Source: Corinectria fuckeliana (lineage: Eukaryota; Ascomycota; Sordariomycetes; Hypocreales; Nectriaceae). Taken from it: DNA of 64,000 nucleotides. The translations under genes and the position numbers were made by a program. Below, piece after piece: positions 61,896-64,000 of this stretch. Numbering within the stretch: position 1 is the first letter of the stretch; every line of letters begins with the position of its first letter. Location of the stretch: assembly GCA_019137255.1 (NCBI GenBank), contig WPDH01000183.1:113714-177713 (forward strand). The letters are read 5' to 3'. Under the pieces are notes generated by a model, which saw only the letters and a program-made list of their open reading frames with translations, made no database searches and was not told the origin of the DNA.

Positions 61896-64000
61896 AGTAA
61901 AGCTTATATTTACTATTTTAGTAATTATAAAAATAAGTAGGTTACTATATACTTTAAGAAATCCCACAGGGATTTTATTCTCCTTTAGGGCCTTTTATAA
62001 CTTAATTTAGTATAAAGCTTTTTAGACCTCTTTAGGGTCTATTATTAAGCATATATAGCCTAACTTAGGTTTAGGTATCTTAAGGGGTAAGAGGGGGGAG
62101 AGATTAGAGTTATCTGCCTAAGGTTTAAAAAAGAATTTTCTTACTAAGATCTTAGCTTTATTTATATAAAGTGTTACTAGCTTAAGTTAGTCTTAGCAGA
62201 TAAGAGGTAAAAGCTATAAAGAAGTTATAGTAGTTTTACTATATAGTTTAGCTTATCTTTTTATATTCTAGAATTATATTATATTATACTATAAGAGCTT
62301 AATTAGAAGTTTCCTCTAGAGGGTATACTATATATTCTATATATACTAATTTTATACTATACACACTTTAGAGTGTGTATACTAGTCTGCTAAGTAGCTA
62401 GTCTATTAGGCTATATAGTATACTTACTTAAGTTTAGAAGTTATTTTAGCTATTTTACTATTTTACTAAGAGTTATAATAAGATCTAGGTTTTTTCTGCT
62501 TTAGGGTTATATATTTTATAATTATAGTAAGTTACTTAAGAAGCTATTTAACTTTTATATCTAAGGCCTTTAAGGTGGTTATTATACTGCTAGATATATA
62601 ATAGAGATAGACTGCTATTTTATTAGCTGCTTTTTGCTAGTGGGTTTTCTTTTAGTTAAATCTAAGGTTTAGCCTAAGAGCTGTCTTTTTATAGGTGTTT
62701 ATAATATAAACATACTAAGAGATATAGTTAGACCCTTTTAGGTTATAGTTAGTTTTTATATAAGAGGTATTAATAGTTTTAGTAGCCTAAGTAAAGTTTA
62801 AGATACTATTTTAGTAGCCTTAGGCTAACCTAGTGACTATTCTATAAGAGGTAAAAAAGCTAATATAAAGTTATAGCACCTCTTCTATAAGACTGTTACT
62901 ACCTTAGTCTAAGTGGCTATAGTAGTCTTAAAGCAGGTAGTAAAAGTTAAAATCACTTATAAGAAGTATATAATTATTTAGAGTAGTACTAGTAAGAGCT
63001 TATAATATAAGTAAGTTACCTCTGCTATTTAGGAGATTATATAAGGTAATAATTTAGTGTTAAGTCTTTATAAAGGTAATACTAACCTAGTCTTTTTCTG
63101 CTTATAATATTCACAACTTAAGCCTATACTGTTTATTTATATAGACTATTATACACTTACTATAGTAAACTATATAGTAGTTATAATATTTTAGGCAGGC
63201 TAGAGCTCTTATCTTAAGGTTCTTATTTAGCTTAAAAAGTATAATTATATTATATTTACTATAAGCTTATAGTATAATATAAGTTAAGATAGCTTAATAA
63301 TTAGTATTCTAATATAGTACTAGTATTAATTAGTAGTCTAAGAGGGGGATAGTAATAGTAATAAGACTAAGATAATTATTAAAAGAGAAGATAGTATATA
63401 AGCAGCTTAGGCTTATATTAAGGCTAGGCTAGTAGATACTATATATAATCTGTTTATTAAGCTAAAGGGCCTTTTAGGTTTTCTTAATAAGAACTAAATA
63501 AGCTAAGCTAACAGTAAGAATAGTAAGAGTAAAAGCTCTTAAGTTAGAGGTTTAGTTACTATATATTCTTAGAAGCGAAAAGGTTTATCTAAGTATTCTT
63601 TCTTAGCCTAGGCTTAGTATAAGGCTATAATAAGACAGTTACAGCTCTAGGCTAGGTATTTACCCTTATAAAGGATATAGTTTAGGAGGATTTCTTTATA
63701 TTTAGTTAGGTATTCTTCTTTGTTAATATATATAATACCTTTATAACATCTATAGGTTAGGGCTGATTTATAGTTTTAGGCTAAGTATCTAAACTTAAAG
63801 CAGTTATAATATTAGGTAGGTTAAAGCCTCTTATTAAAAGGCTTATAGTTATATAGTTATATATTAAGCAGTAGGCTATTATTATATAAGCAGTTAGCCT
63901 TTTTAATAGAGCTAATATATAAGATAAGATTTATCTTCACTTTAAGGCTAGGTTAGCTAGTCTTTTACTTTTTAACTTAGAGGATCTTTAGTTAATTAGA

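Overview
The window is nuclear DNA of a filamentous ascomycete (Pezizomycotina, most likely a Sordariomycete). The evidence is short GT-AG introns with CTGAC/CTAAC branch sites, fungal-type proteins (SMC5, a TeaA-like kelch protein, an Hsl1/Gin4-class kinase, ARG5,6, URC4, a Dfg5/Dcw1-type GH76), and GC-balanced gene blocks that switch abruptly to extremely AT/TA-rich blocks. Those blocks hold retrotransposons mutated by C-to-T changes on both strands, the hallmark of repeat-induced point mutation (RIP). The species cannot be named from the sequence.

Layout. 1-1395 (-): start of an Hsl1/Gin4-type kinase that runs off the left edge. 3637-7227 (+): SMC5, five exons. 8103-12693 (-): Tea1/TeaA-like kelch and coiled-coil polarity protein, four exons. 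15926-40535 (-): one broken ARG5,6 gene (acetylglutamate kinase / acetylglutamyl-phosphate reductase), split by a 22.85 kb insertion and lacking most of its reductase. The insertion (16503-39351) is three LTR retrotransposons nested like Russian dolls: copia element A (213-bp LTRs, TSD GGTGA), inside it gypsy element B (19861-37005, 212-bp LTRs, TSD AAAAC), and inside B gypsy element C (22778-32172, 384-bp LTRs, TSD TAAGG). 42122-42979 (-): synaptobrevin/Snc-type R-SNARE. 45482-47058 (+): transaldolase with 19-nt and 12-nt exons. 49333-51614 (+): GH76 family cell-wall protein with an internal membrane segment and a long tail. 52030-53495 (+): recently broken URC4 (DUF1688) copy. 53593-54511 (-): frameshifted hypothetical gene touching the next repeat block. 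54519-64000: a second AT-rich block with copia-type element D (gag and protease recognisable), an unclassified element E interrupting it, and inside E a 709-bp non-autonomous LTR element F (TRIM).

Intact genes serve unlinked housekeeping roles (DNA repair, polarity, exocytosis, pentose phosphate pathway, cell wall) and show no cluster logic. The biology specific to this window is genome defence and decay: layered transposon insertions, transition-only divergence between LTR pairs, and three decayed protein genes (ARG5,6, URC4 and the hypothetical gene) at or near the edges of the repeat blocks. I saw no tRNA, rRNA, CRISPR or clear biosynthetic cluster.
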